Assembly (NCBI RefSeq): GCF_002288925.2 | Contig: NW_022098021.1 | Span: forward strand, 29,218,667 to 29,282,666 | Reading direction: 5' to 3' | DNA from: Delphinapterus leucas | Lineage: Eukaryota; Chordata; Mammalia; Artiodactyla; Monodontidae | Length of the DNA: 64,000 nucleotides | In this document: positions 45,590-57,964 of the stretch, one piece after another | Layout: each line of letters opens with the position of its first letter | Position numbering within the stretch: the stretch's first letter is position 1 | The notes under the pieces: generated by a model | Told to the model about the DNA's origin: nothing | What the model saw: only the letters and a program-made list of their open reading frames with translations | Databases searched by the model: none | Translations under genes and position numbers: made by a program

Positions 45590-47420
45590 CATTTTACAGC
45601 CTTACCTAAATTTCCCATGGTCAGTACCCATTGGCCTGAAATATCCCACAGTGGGCATAGGTGTTCTGACACAATGAGTGCCAAATTAAAATTAAATTAT
45701 TTACAAGTGGCTTAATAAAAGGAGGCCCCACTGATCCCCAATTAAAATAGTTAGTATGACCCAATGTAAGTAAAAACAGGGCCTTATAAGGATTAAAATT
45801 TCATATATAAGACATGAATAATAAAGAGGTGATTATCCCCATTGCTTTTCCACTTGACAATCCAATTTTGCCCATTCTTCAGTCTGGAAAAAAGAATTAT
45901 GCATCACAGTGAATAACTACAACTTTAGCGTTGTTGCCCTTCAATTAATTCTCCTATACTGATATCTGATGTTTATTAAAATTAATAACTCCATCCTATC
46001 AGCATCAGGTCAATTATTTTGCTATTATAGATTTGAGTAATATGTTCTATTCAGTGCTTATTTCAACAGCTTTTCAACTAGTTTGCCTTAACCTTCAAAA
46101 GGGCACAATACACATTTATTAGACTACCCAAGGAGTACATCAGTTGCTTGGCAATAACACACTATCTCTACACACAAGATCTTAACTACATCTACTTCTA
46201 TCCAGGAACACGGGTATGACATTATTTTGATGATATATTTTTATGAGATGATTAATTTAATACATTAATTAAGGAAGCTACTACTTTCAAATCTGCCCAA
46301 CTTAAATGGTGTCCCCTTGGCAAAAGACTCTAGAATATGTCCATATTATAATCAACAGGCACTCCCATTAGTGCCTTCCAGACTCCTTCAGTAGAGGCTT
46401 TTGTAACATCCTTCTTGACCATGGAATTTCTTGGACCACCTATAATAGTCAACTTGCCCATGGGTTTCTGATATAAATAACTGCCTTTCTTGGCTCTGTG
46501 CTATACATGATTGGAATGAAAATTGCTGGTCACATACTGGATTTTTCTGGAAATGGAGGTTCTCATTAATTCTGGGATTGTGGACTTTAGTACCCATTTT
46601 CCCATTAAATCTTGGGTCATGAAAGCAGTACTCCACAAACTTGGCATGGCTATGAATATATTCTTAGTGCAGAATAGAGACAAATTCTTAGTACAAAATG
46701 GGCCCTCTGGCATATTCCACCAGAGGACAGAGTGGCCTCCCCTATCCCAGTCCTTTGCCAGAAGTCGTGATCCTGGGGGAGACATTCCTTTCCCAGATCC
46801 CTTGGCTACCTGGGGAGGCCCTTGGGATTAATTGCCTGAATAGCAATGGCAGTTCATGGATTACAAAAATGTCAGTGCTGTCATCATAAACGGAGGAGCT
46901 CACTATAATGTAGCTGTTTTCCACCCCTTAACTATGATGTCCCCAATAAGGGATGGGACACAAGTGTCAGCACAATTGCCCAAATTTCAGGCAGTCATTT
47001 TAGCACTGGATGCCCTTTCTAACACAGCAAAAATGTGCTCCATCTACACACTTACAAACTATTGGAGCATTGTCTAAGAGTTGTCCGCTCCAGGGTGAAT
47101 ATCTTTAGGAATCTCTTTGTCTCACCCATACCCAATATATCAAAGTTGCACATGCTTCTATGTATAATAAGGCCACAATATAAAGCCTTACTAGATCTTC
47201 CTTTCAGAGTTCTAGACATTACTGAGAGTAACTAAAGTGCTCATTTCACTTCTCAGAATACACAATGCTGGGGTCTTTGAAATGGCACTGAATATAACTT
47301 TCAACTCCCCAGTAGGTCTCAGGCAGCTAGTTTAATGGAAAGACACAGCAGAACTCCTTTTAAAATTTCTATCTGACAAATGGACCCCTATATGGGTCTC
47401 CATCTTGTCTCAGGCCTTAA
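45590..47420 (+). pseudogene. Endogenous retrovirus pol relic (RT, RNase H, integrase), class III-like
   Basis: Plus-strand sequence shows decayed pol domains in the normal order with many stops and frameshifts. Reverse transcriptase occupies about 45830-46270, with an AIIDLSNMF-type motif near 46020 and a YFDD active-site box near 46215. RNase H is at about 46850-47090, with an SAQ...AVILAL motif near 46970. Integrase core fragments are at about 47225-47370, with an HFTSQ motif followed by QAASLMER. The RNase H motif resembles ERV-L more than gammaretroviral pol, but class is inferred by eye. No env, no clear gag and no matching LTR pair are visible. The gap between RNase H and integrase is too short, so an internal deletion is likely. 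Non-functional. Confidence 0.7.
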
Positions 47421-47544
47421 TTTCTATTCATTCAAGGTCCCTTGGTTAACTCACAATGTACATCAGCTTTTAAAAATACCTTCCCTGTGTTTTGTCCTAT
47501 ATTTCAAATGGGCTACGTATTGTTACCATGTATATGATGAGAGG

Positions 47545-47870
47545 AATCTTAGGGCAGTTAAACTATCCTGTATGATTCTATAGTGATGGATATATTTATT
47601 ATACATTTATTATGCATTATTATATATTTATCCAAACCTTTAGAATGTACAACACCAAGAGTGAACCCTAATGTAAACTATGGGCTTTGGGTAATAATGA
47701 TGTGTCAGTGTGGGTTCACTGATTGTAACAAGAGTTCCCTCTGGTGCAAGATACTGATAGTGAGGGAGTTTATGCATGTGTGTGGGCAGGAGATTTATGG
47801 GAAGTACTCAATTTTGCTGTGAACCTAAGACTGCTCTAAAAATTAAAGTTTATTAATTTAAAAGAATTGA
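47545..47870 (+). mobile_element. L1M-like 3' UTR end
   Basis: Contains gaatgtacaacaccaagagt, aaccctaatgtaaactatgg and caattttgctgtgaacctaa, the end of an old L1 3' UTR, related to 21265-21770. It follows the pol relic directly. Confidence 0.65.
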
Positions 47871-47950
47871 TAGTAACCATAACTTCTTTGTGTGATTTCA
47901 GTATTCTGTTTTTAGTTCCCTATTTTTTGTGTTTTGTGGGAGGATGCCCT

Positions 47951-47996
47951 GTGTATGTATGTATCTGTGTGTGTGTGTTTGTGTGTGTGTGTGTAT
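47951..47996. repeat. Degenerate (GT)n microsatellite
   Basis: TG/GT units with interspersed TATG and TTTG variants. Confidence 0.85.
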
Positions 47997-50582
47997 GTTT
48001 GGAGGTCAGCTATTAATTTAAAAATATACACACACAGCACATTTGTATAACTTTATGAAATTTGTGTATACTATCACTTTTTAATATATACTTTCTCTAC
48101 TATTTTTTGAGTCAAGGAATGCCCAGGAAACAACCTTTTTTCTTTTTTTTTTTCATTTTTCCATGAATTTAAGCTTTCTCAACTCTTTCTTGTTCAGTAT
48201 GATTTGATGCTCCCATTATCTGTACTCTTTTTGAATCTCACATTGTTTATTTTGTCTTACTATTAGAAAATTTCACACATATGTATCTGAATCTTTTGGT
48301 GTCAATACTCACAGACTGTGAATCCTCTGTGTATTAATTTTGCATTACCTACTGGTAATAAAATAGAAGGTATACTCTTTCTAGACTTAAAATGATTCAA
48401 AACTAACAGTATAGTGAAGCATTAATTTTAGAACTAATGGATATGAATATTTACCACAATTATTATTTTTATAGTCAATGTTTCAGTTTTTAAAATAAAT
48501 TTTAATGAAATTTTTGCTCACTATTGTTTTTTACAGTCCAACCTTCCCTTCTGATTTCACTTCTCTTTTGGCTGGTGTATATCTTTTCATTGTTCTTTCA
48601 ATGAAGGTCTGTGGCTTACAAATATTCTGAAAATGCTTGTCTGAAATTATATTTAGATCACTTAAATCTCAAATAATAATATAGCTATCAGATGGATTCT
48701 ATATTTGTTACCCTCCCTCAGTACTTTTAATGATACATCGCCATAAATTTCTTAAGTTTAGTGTTATTGTAGCTGAAACAATATGGCACCTTAGCAGTAC
48801 TAGTTAGGATGCTATTCACATCTGAGATGTTTAATGGGCGTAGTACCATACAATCCTCTCTGGACTTTCCAATCTAGAATTTCTCATAATATTGTATCCA
48901 AGAAACATTTTCTTTGTTTGTTTTATTTTATTTAAAATTTTTGAGCATGGGAATAATTTATATAATCTACCATGTATTTTCTTGGAGACTTTTAAGGAAT
49001 ATAGGTTAACATGTGCTTACCTATGATCTAAAAATATTAAAGTTCCATTTTTCTTTTTTCATGTACATCATGTTTGGTCAGTCAGATATAACTCTCTTTT
49101 TTACTGAAATTTAAAATTCACATAGATGTATATAAAAAACACACCATATTCATTTATATTTTACTAAAATCTTCTATAACTGAAGAGTTTTCACAAACCC
49201 ATCATTTCCTGCATATTTCCAAATGTCTCCTATCTTCCTCATCATTCTAGGCCTGATGCAAGGCTGTCATCCTGGAATCTTTCTAATTACATATATATAG
49301 TAGTTTTACCTATCTCTTTGGGTTAATTTATCTCTTTTTATCTATCACTGAAACTTTATTTTTAATGAAAGGGTTCTTTCTAGACACATATCTAAAAATA
49401 ACTTATTTGCCTTTAATTGCATTTTCTGCTTATATCAGCATTTTAATGCATTCTATGATATTTTGTTTTATAATTAAAAGTAATAAATAAAGGTCAATTC
49501 AACTTGTACAGCTTATACAATTTAAAGGCACATATACCTCATTTTAAAAATTATATTTAGCAAACCATAACTCCATAGGTAAAGAATGAATATGATTGTA
49601 ATAATGATAATACCTGCCACTTTGTGTTTTACCTTTTGCTATTGTACTAGTTTCATCATATATATCACTGCTTAAAAATTAAATTAGGCTTACAAATATA
49701 AAATGAATTACCAGTGTAATATTAACTATTAAAAGATAGAGTTTCAAACTCATGTCTGGTTTGGATCAAAGCTCATCTGCCTTACTTACTACTTATTTAC
49801 TTGTTTTCTTACTAGTCAATACTACCTTATACCACATAATATAGTCAAATTTACACTATGTTCATCAAACAAAATAAATCTAAAAGAATTCATATTATAA
49901 AACACTGTAAATGAAATTCTGGAGAAGGTTCACTTTTCATAGTTCTATGGTTCTAAGTAGTTATTATAATAATAACCAATTCACCTATCATATGCTACTA
50001 TTTTCTTTTTGTTTTACATTGAATTTACAGAACAATCAACTACAATATGTTTGTTTGTTACTCTTGGCATGTAATTATGTTAGTATCTGAAGAAAACAAA
50101 TTTTTTTTCCATGGGAAATACCTATACACAGGACAATGTATCCAAAGTATTGATAAGGTAATTAAAACAGTCAAATATTAAATGTTTAGAGAGTTTGGCT
50201 TGATGAGTCTTAAATAAAATATAGCATATGGAAAAAATTACTCCAGAATACTTTTCTGAGTACAGATTTTTCATACTCTCCCCTCAAAGCTAAGTTTGAG
50301 ATTAGCTCACAATTACAAATATTACATTGCATTGTCTCCTGACTTTCTGGAAAACAACACAAAGATTCTAAGACACTGAAATAATTTGGAGGCACTGAAA
50401 ATATAAAATATAGATTTAGAGAAAAATGAACAAACAGCAACAAAATTGCTAAATCTCTTTATTGACACAGTTTGACTAATAGCTGCAGTAAGTTTTATCA
50501 AAATACAAAAAAATTGATTTTATCCATTTACTTGATGAAATAACAAGACTCATCAAAAAGATTTAAAATAAATAGATACATT

Positions 50583-50614
50583 CATGCATACATACATACC
50601 TACATGTATGCATG
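50583..50614. repeat. Palindrome with 9 bp perfect arms
   Basis: catgcatac (50583-50591) and gtatgcatg (50606-50614) are exact reverse complements around a 14 nt spacer, inside a CATA/CATG-rich patch. It could extrude a small hairpin. No function is implied. Confidence 0.8.
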
Positions 50615-51059
50615 CATATATCTATACAAATACATACTTCTCCTTGTAGACTAATTTTAGCTCTTGTCCTTTGAGGTATAGAAACTGTTTATAAGGTTCA
50701 AATAGTATTCCAGTTGTAGAAAGTTTAAAGACATTTCCCACCAGTCAACCATCATGTAATTTGATTTTTAATTGTTTGTAGTAAAATGAAAAATATTTCA
50801 TTAGAATGTTGACACTAGGAAAGAAAAAAGAGATATTAATAAAACTTTATACATGAAGAAATGATAACTAATTGGATTTATGGGAAAAGAGATGTAGATA
50901 TTATATTTCAAGATTTGAGGTCTGTATTCCTCCTGTAAAAATTGTATTAACCCTGATATGAAATCAGAAAGAATGTTTTCTTGTGTAAATGATGTCAAAT
51001 GTTAGGTTAAGTTTGGGGATCCTTTCAAACTATGTAGCAGAGAGTAATCAAACAGTTAA

Positions 51060-52016
51060 GAGTTTGTATTAGTCAAGTTTTGCCAGAGAAAGACAACCAA
51101 TGACACATATGTAAGTGGAACTGGCTTACATGATTATAGAGGCTGAGAAGTCCCATGATCTGCCATCTGCAAGCTGGAGACCCAAGAAAGCTGGTGGTGT
51201 AATACCAGTATGAGTCTACAGACCTGAAAAATCAGGACACACAGTGGTATAAATCCCACTCTAAGGGCAGGAGAAGACTGATGTCTAGCTGATGAAGAAA
51301 AATAAATTTCTCTATGGTAGGATGATCAAATGAAGTCAGAATTGAAACACATACCCCCATTTGTGGTGGGCCTTTCCCAATGTGCATCTACATTATACAT
51401 TAACCAGACCTCCTCAAGTCTGGAGAAAAATACTCCCTTTCTTCTGAGGCTAACATTGCAATTTTAAGATTTATATTTCTTTCTCATCCTGTACAGGATG
51501 TCATATTGACTGAAATGCTTGCTCTGAAGGTGCATACTTGACCAAAACAACTCTGATGAGGTTGATGTATTATGTTAATCTGTCAATATGAAACATACTT
51601 CTTTGTCTCAAAATGTATAAAACCGCATCTCTTAACTCCTGACCAGTAGAACAGACCTCAGAGTTTTTGAGATTTGGTCTCCCAAGTTACAATGTTCACT
51701 TTGGCTTAAATAAAATTCTCATTTTTCTTCTCAGTTTGATTGTTAATTGAATTTTGATGACACAGCTGAAGCAGTGAAGAAAGAAGAAAGAGTAGGTTCC
51801 TCCTTCCTCTGACTTTGGCTGGATTCAGATCCCCAAAGGATTGGAGGCTGTCCACCCACATTGGGGAGGGCAGTCTAAATCTACTTTACTGAGTCTACCA
51901 ATTCAACTACTAATCTCATCTAAAAACACTTTCACAGACAGACACGGAAATAAGGTTTAATTCGGGCACCCTATGGCACAGTCAAGTTGACAGATAAAAT
52001 TCACCATCACAGAGTT
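51060..52016 (+). mobile_element. ERVL-type (MLT2-like) solo LTR, split by another LTR
   Basis: The LTR runs 51065-52011, starting tgtattagtcaagttttgcc and ending ttgacagataaaattcacca plus tcaca, which are MLT2-like ends. The flanks gagtt at 51060-51064 and 52012-52016 are identical, the 5 bp duplication expected for ERVL. The body is interrupted at 51290-51762 by a second LTR. Removing that insert rejoins the host LTR at ...gtctagc / tgaagcagtg.... No internal retroviral sequence adjoins, so it is a solo LTR. Confidence 0.85.
51286..51766 (+). mobile_element. LTR nested inside the ERVL-type LTR
   Basis: 51290-51762 (473 bp) starts tgatgaagaaaa and ends attttgatgaca, giving TG...CA ends. It includes a promoter-like tataaaaccgcatctcttaa near 51620 and an aataaaa-like signal near 51710. 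The flanks tagc (51286-51289) and cagc (51763-51766) match at 3 of 4 positions, fitting a 4 bp duplication of a class I ERV. It must be younger than the LTR it interrupts. Confidence 0.75.
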
Positions 52017-53511
52017 GTATTCATCCAGGTTTAAAAAAATGAAAATGAATGTTGTCCCCCCCAGTTGAGAATCTGACATGAGGAGAAGACTGATTACCTG
52101 AAATTAGAAAACCTTCACCTTTGGAGGATATGAGAACAAATTAATCAAGAAAGAAAAGGAAGAATGGTTAAAAAAAATAAAAATTAAAAGCCTTTGAACA
52201 TTTCTTTAAAGTTTTGCAGACATTTGTAATATAATTTTCATCAATGTGTCCATGTTGAATTTGCACAAAATCATGAGAATTACCCACACCAGTTGAATTT
52301 AGATGAACCTTTGAATTTGGATGAGCATTTCTTGGAAATGCTCAGATTTCAACACATATTCTTGTGTACTCATTTGTAAGAAACTGAGAATATCCATATG
52401 CAAATCTGTGCCTACCTTTGATTTGACTCATGCAGTTTACCATGTTATCCCAACCAACAGACAGCTATCAAGAGAGCAATGGACATTAAACTACTGAAGT
52501 AGCCAAAAAGGATGCTTTTTTCTATGTAGTCTCCTTGCTGCAAATAAACTTTCTGACATCATTTTTTAATCTTCTCTTATTTCATTCAGCAGTTCTAGGT
52601 CACCCTCAGTCCTGATCCTGTCTGATTACTAAGCAGATATAGTGCTCAGCACTTGCTGTCAGATGTTGCCGCTATTTTCCCAGTGGGTGCATCCTGTGAC
52701 CCTAACAAAGATGCATCATACCACTGATCCCTTTGATTGCTGTGCTGATTTCTATGATTGTTGCCATCTGCTATACATATAAACAACATCAACAACAGAA
52801 AAAGAAAACTAGTGGAAAAAAAAAAGCACACAATTAATGAAATCACTCTCAACGGAAGTAGCCCAAAGTATATATCTTATTTATTGCAACTCACAGACTG
52901 GAAATGAACTGAATATTCTAAACATCTAAAGCTTATAAAATTTAAGGTACATTTTAAATATCTTAAACTTTAATGTATGACAACATGCAACATCCTTGTA
53001 ATTAGCTTTAAGTGTATAAGACAGATGGTTATCTTTACCTCCAAACAAGTCACAAAAGCAACACAAAAGAAATTGAAAAATCTAAAGAATAGCATCTACA
53101 GGAAAACTTATAATACGTACTGTCTGAATTCCCTGCCATATTGAATTAGGAAAATGGTTTTACAATTGATACATTTCCAAGTATATTGTTTCAGCTAAAA
53201 CTCAAAATAAAACATTGATAGAACATTATTATTCCATATATAGATAGAGAATCCATGATTCTGGTATTCCAAATAACCTCAATGTCATATGTATAAAATG
53301 TCAAAGTTAGTATATTATTCTGTTCTCTACTTGTAACCCACTGAACTTTCCAATACAAGATAATAGTACACATCCCAATGCATTTCATTTATTTTTACTC
53401 TATAAAATTTAGAGTTTTTATAGATCAGAGTTTGAGACTGAAAGCACAAAGAATAAAGCAGAATTATTTAATTGAACTACCAATGCCATGTGATGATATG
53501 AAACTAAAATG
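52017..53511. other. Unassigned DNA
   Basis: No gene confirmed. At 52715-52837 a 40-codon plus frame encodes a hydrophobic stretch (PLIPLIAVLISMIVAICY) followed by a lysine/glutamine-rich tail and a stop. It is preceded by stops in frame and I cannot match it to a protein. The minus frame at 52646-52852 is its shadow. Confidence 0.35.
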
Positions 53512-53737
53512 AAAAATCAGGGGCTTCCCTGGTGGCGCAGTGGTTGAGAGTCTGCCTGCCGATGCAGGGGACATGGGTTCGTGCCCTGGTACGGGAAGAT
53601 CCCACATGCCATGGAGCGGCTGGGCCCATGAGCCATGGCCACTGAGCCTGCGCGTCCAGAGCCTGTGCTCCGCAATGGGAGAGGCCACAACAGTGAGAAG
53701 CCTGCGTACCGCAAAAAAGAAAAAAAAAAAAAATCAG
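53512..53737 (+). mobile_element. CHR-type SINE with target-site duplication
   Basis: The element spans 53521-53728 with a complete head, box A (tggcgcagtggttgagag), box B (gggttcgtgcc) and an A-rich tail. The flanks aaaaatcag at 53512-53520 and 53729-53737 are identical. Five frames on both strands over it are SINE shadows. Confidence 0.93.
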
Positions 53738-54169
53738 GATTTGTTTGCAAGAAAAAGGGGATGACAATGTATGTTTTTTCAAAATTCAGGAAGTATCTTT
53801 GACATAAATTGTCCCCTAATTTTTATGTGTATTGAAGTATGCTTCTTATAAATATCACTAAGACTTTAGGTGATTAAGTCTGTAGAAATTTGAGGAATAC
53901 TGAGCCCTTGATTTTCTTTCAATTTTGCATAGGATAAATACAAAAAAACTGTAGCTTTCTGTTATCACTGAAAGTGAATAAAATTAAAGTGATAAGTTTA
54001 TCATAAAATATTTGAGATTTTTTCAATACACAGATATTTGACCAATAATATTTGTGCATTTGTTATTTGGCCAAAATGTGTAATTTCTTTATATCCACAG
54101 GTATATTTCTGTATACACTCTTCTTTTAATGTATGTTGGTTATTCGAAGATGGTAAACTTGTTTGTCTA
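53738..54169. other. Unassigned AT-rich DNA
   Basis: Nothing recognised. Confidence 0.4.
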
Positions 54170-54480
54170 GTGAATTAAATAAAAAACTATTAGAAACAAT
54201 AAAATAATTCAATAAGTTGGCTGATCACAAAAGTAACATACCAGTACAAACATTATTTTATACACAAAAAAAACTCTTATTTACAAATGCAAAAAGAAAT
54301 AGATTTCTTAAAAACTAGGAATAAACATAATAAAAATTCTAGTGAGGGCTTTAAAAAGAATATTAAAATACAAAAGCACCGTTTCTTAAAATTGTCCATT
54401 CTCCCTCATTATCTAAAATATTTGGAATTGAAGGTAAAATAACAGAATATTTTTACAGATTGAAAAAAATCATTATTTGA
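54170..54480 (+). mobile_element. Old L1 ORF2 fragment
   Basis: Decayed similarity to the L1 stretch after the RT active site: aaaaaactattagaaacaat, then ttaaaaactaggaataaaca. No open frame. Confidence 0.55.
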
Positions 54481-54849
54481 AAAGTGATTATTTGAATATT
54501 AAACTATATAAAAATAAACATTTGAAATATACAAGCAATTAGTGGGAGAGTCCAACAAGTTATAAAACATATTGTTTCACTTAATTAATAATTAAAATTG
54601 ATTAGTATTGGAGATGATTTAAGTGAATGCTTCTACTTAGTAGAAATATTAAGTGTTTTTTTAGAAATATGAAGATTTAGCAGAATCACAGCTTAATTAA
54701 TTCAGAAACACTTGGGGTTAGTCCCAGGCATCACATTTTTTTTTTCAAAGTTCTCCCTTCTTCCAGTTGATTCTACTGTGCACCTTTCATGATCTGTGTA
54801 AATAAATTCACCTGTAAAATCATCTAAGCACGGAGATTATTTGCAAATA
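54481..54849. other. Unassigned AT-rich DNA
   Basis: Nothing recognised. Confidence 0.4.
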
Positions 54850-55285
54850 ACTGATATTTTCTCCAGTTTCCTTCTTGATTATTCATTTGTTTGAATCTAG
54901 GTACATTTTTTGATAATTCATAGTTTCCCACAAACTCATTCATCTTATTTGCATTGATTTTAGCAAAAGGCACTCAAGATTATTTTAATACTCCCTGGTA
55001 ATTTCCTACTTTGCATTTTTAATATGTTTTATTTGCACTCTGTGGTTTTCCATTAGTTTTTATTTTCTTTATTGGGATACCCTGGGTTTATTTATTTTGT
55101 TAGTTTTTACTTAAAAAGAACCAGCACCAGGATTTCTTTTATAATTCTACATTTTTCTGTTTTCTAATTTATTAATTTTCATTATTATCTTAATCATTAT
55201 TATTCTTCTGTTTCCATGAATTTATTTTATTTTCTGGCTTCTCAGTTAATCTACTTAATTCGTTTTTTTCTTTTTGTTTGTTTGT
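54850..55285 (-). mobile_element. Old L1 fragment (ORF2, before RT)
   Basis: On the plus strand, tttttacttaaaaagaacca followed by gcaccaggatttcttttata matches an inverted L1 stretch between endonuclease and RT. Strongly decayed. Confidence 0.5.
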
Positions 55286-55785
55286 TTTCTTCTCCCACCT
55301 GCATTATCATCCCTGGAAGAAAACAGAGTGCTGGCCTGTGAGGTAAAATGATACCTCCTTCAGGTGAAAAAGCTCAGGGATCTTCATAGACGAGCTCTCT
55401 AAGCAGACACATTCTGGCTGACACACCACACACACTCTGAAGTACTGGTTGCTTTCTTGTATCCTCATATTGTCCAGCAAATATCTGGACTCTACATAAA
55501 GTTAATTGAGTCCCATCCTCCTTTCGAAGAGACTTCCATGGCTAATTCACCATGCCTCACATGCTTGCTTGTCTTACCTGTCACCTGAGGGACAAGACTC
55601 TCAGACAATATGGGACACTCCAACCTATACTATTCTGATTGTTTGTTTTATTTTTGCAAGCATTTTTTCCCACACTAGCTTATGCCACCAAGACCTGCTT
55701 TCATGATTTTATGAGTAATTTTTGCTCGATCTACCTCCAAAATATGTTATTGCCTTAAAAAAAGAATGTTTTGCATCATCCTCAC
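55286..55785. other. Unassigned, less AT-rich DNA
   Basis: About 500 bp of more balanced composition. It has no open frame or repeat I can name. Confidence 0.35.
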
Positions 55786-55990
55786 TTTTTTTTTTTTTGT
55801 GGTACACGGGCCTCTCACTGTCGTGGCCTCTCCTGTTGCGGAGCACAGGCTCCGGACACGCAGGCTCAGCGGCCATGGCTCACGGGCCCAGCCGCCCCAC
55901 GGCATGTGGGATCTTCCCAGACCGGGATACGAACCCGTGTCCCCTGCATCGGCAGACGGACTCTCAACCACTGCACCACCAAGGAAGCCC
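55786..55990 (-). mobile_element. CHR-type SINE
   Basis: Minus-strand copy with the T-run tail at 55786-55798 and the head (aaggaagccc) ending at 55990. The tRNA-like head and box B are visible in reverse. No target-site duplication was recognised. Four overlapping frames (up to 91 codons) are SINE shadows. Confidence 0.92.
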
Positions 55991-57254
55991 TATTTGATGC
56001 TTTCTTAAACTGCTTCTGATGATTATGTTTTTGAGTTTTAAGTAGTTACTTATTTACATTATTCTAGATATTAAAATCTTGAGATTTTGTGATTGGACTT
56101 CTTTTTTTCTAAAAGAGAATTACTAACTCTTTCAAATTTAAAGGTTTTATCATCTATTACAACAGGATATATAATTTAGGTGTGTGCATATTTAAGGAGG
56201 TAGGAAATATGCATAAGATTTATAATAAAGAATAAAATAAAAAATACATGACTTTTTGAAACCTTATTATTTTAAATAATATCTAATTATAAATTATTCT
56301 TTGAAAGGAATTGTTTTGCTACATTTTCTTTACTGAGAATTTTTTATTGTAAAAAATATTACTTGTACTCTCCTTTTAAAACAGATATTCCCTACAGAAA
56401 AGGAAAAAAAAAAAAAAGGAAGAAGCACTTACTTTAAACAAAATGAAATATTTCTTCCAGCACCTAAATCAGATGGTATAATATTTCACAAATTCTGATA
56501 ACGTCAGGTCTGTAGAAATTCTAGTTAATCCAAAAGTTACTAGATGACACAATCCTATATCCAAAATCTAGACATAGAAAGTTTTAGGAGAGAAAAACGG
56601 GATGTCTGCTGTTATAAGGTACTCAAAACCTATTATTCCTTATTTCATATCACAGCACATGGGCTATTTCTTCTGTCACCTACCTCCAGGCAAAATTGCA
56701 CCTAATCTATCAGAGAAATGAGTCTCTTCAATTCTTAAAATCTTTCTGGGAATTAGATATCACAGTTCCTTTAATGTCAAAAAACCTTTTAATCACGAAG
56801 TCTCTCTTTGCACCTAATGCTTTGTACTTTATATTTAGTCCATTTTCTTTTGTGTAACTCAATAGACATATTTGTAATTAATAAAATGCTTATTTGGCAA
56901 ACAGAGCTTTCCATCCACTTGGGCTTTCTAAAGTAAAATTAACTTGTAGCAAACTTTTAAGAAAAGGATGAGTGGCATGGAATTTATAGTTTAGAAAATT
57001 GTGGTAATCATAGAAAACAGCAAAGGACACAGCTAGGGGAAAATTATTCAGAAAAGATTTTGAATATTGGATTCCCTGTTACAGAGAATGGAAAGGAAAG
57101 TAAGAATGTGAGGGGTGATAAAAAGGTAAGGACTAATAAAATAGGATTGAGTCAAGAATACATAACTTAGATTAAATATGAAAAATAAAGTAGAAAAAGA
57201 GAATGATATTTTCAGATAATTTAAAGGTTATCCTAGGAAAGAACATTTAACAAA
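55991..57254. other. AT-rich non-coding DNA
   Basis: Nothing recognised. Confidence 0.4.
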
Positions 57255-57508
57255 GGAATATATGTACATGAGTGTGTGTGCACACTCATGCATGTCAATT
57301 ATGAATATATATAGTATTTACTAATATAAAAATAGTACATACTTTATATATCATTTTAAAAATTGTCCACCTATTTAAAATTAATATTGCTATATAAATA
57401 TCTGACTGACCACAGATTATTTAGTTGGTTTAACATTACTGTAATTTTAATTATTTGATTACAAAATTTCAGAATGCACACATGAATCAATTCCCCACTA
57501 ACTACATT
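57255..57508 (+). repeat. 254 bp inverted-duplication unit, copy 1
   Basis: This segment recurs as its reverse complement at 62262-62515, equal in length with no gaps and about seven mismatches that I counted (roughly 97% identity). Flanks outside the unit do not match. It contains a perfect short hairpin: catgagtgtg (57267-57276) and cacactcatg (57281-57290) around tgtg. I recognise no repeat family, tRNA-like head, poly(A) tail or target-site duplication, so it does not look like a retroposed SINE. Confidence 0.95.
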
Positions 57509-57964
57509 TTTTTCCCTCAGTGTACACCTTTGAGAATCTGGACTTCTGAGTGCATCATAATTTACTTTGTGTTAACTACAATGTCATAGATTCCAGTATT
57601 ACTATATATCTATGTCATAATTCTGTATTTAAACATTTCTCAAAAGCAAACTTGGTAATGTTGTGAATTTTTTCCTTGCTAACATAAAAAATATCAAGTA
57701 AAGTTATTTCATATTGCGCTTTCAGACATCAAGCTGTCTCAAATACTAGCTTAATTATGCATTGTCAAATTATAAATAGCCTCTAATTAACAAGCCTCTC
57801 CTTCCATACAATGAGTAACCAATAATTCTAATGATAATATTCATGGATGAAATAGATGAAAGAAGACACTCAAGTTGTATAATAGATCAATGTAACATAA
57901 ATCATAAATTGTAATTGAAATAGGTCCTTTTAAAAAAGCACATTCTTTTTTTTTTATAGTTTCC
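57509..57964. other. AT-rich non-coding DNA
   Basis: Nothing recognised. It is part of the 4.75 kb spacer of the inverted pair. Confidence 0.4.

Larger units (their letters stand above)
47871..51059. other. 3.2 kb AT-rich DNA, mostly unassigned
   Basis: Contains a degenerate GT repeat at 47951-47996, a possible very old L1 stretch near 48520-48760 (weak), and a cat/gcat-rich palindromic patch at 50583-50614. No gene recognised. Confidence 0.4.

Noticed and set aside
53464..53782. Overlapping frames on both strands
   Set aside because: SINE shadows at 53521-53728.
55722..56019. Several 74-91 codon frames rich in proline, arginine and alanine
   Set aside because: All are translations of a CHR-type SINE in different frames. 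The same peptides recur at the other SINE copies.
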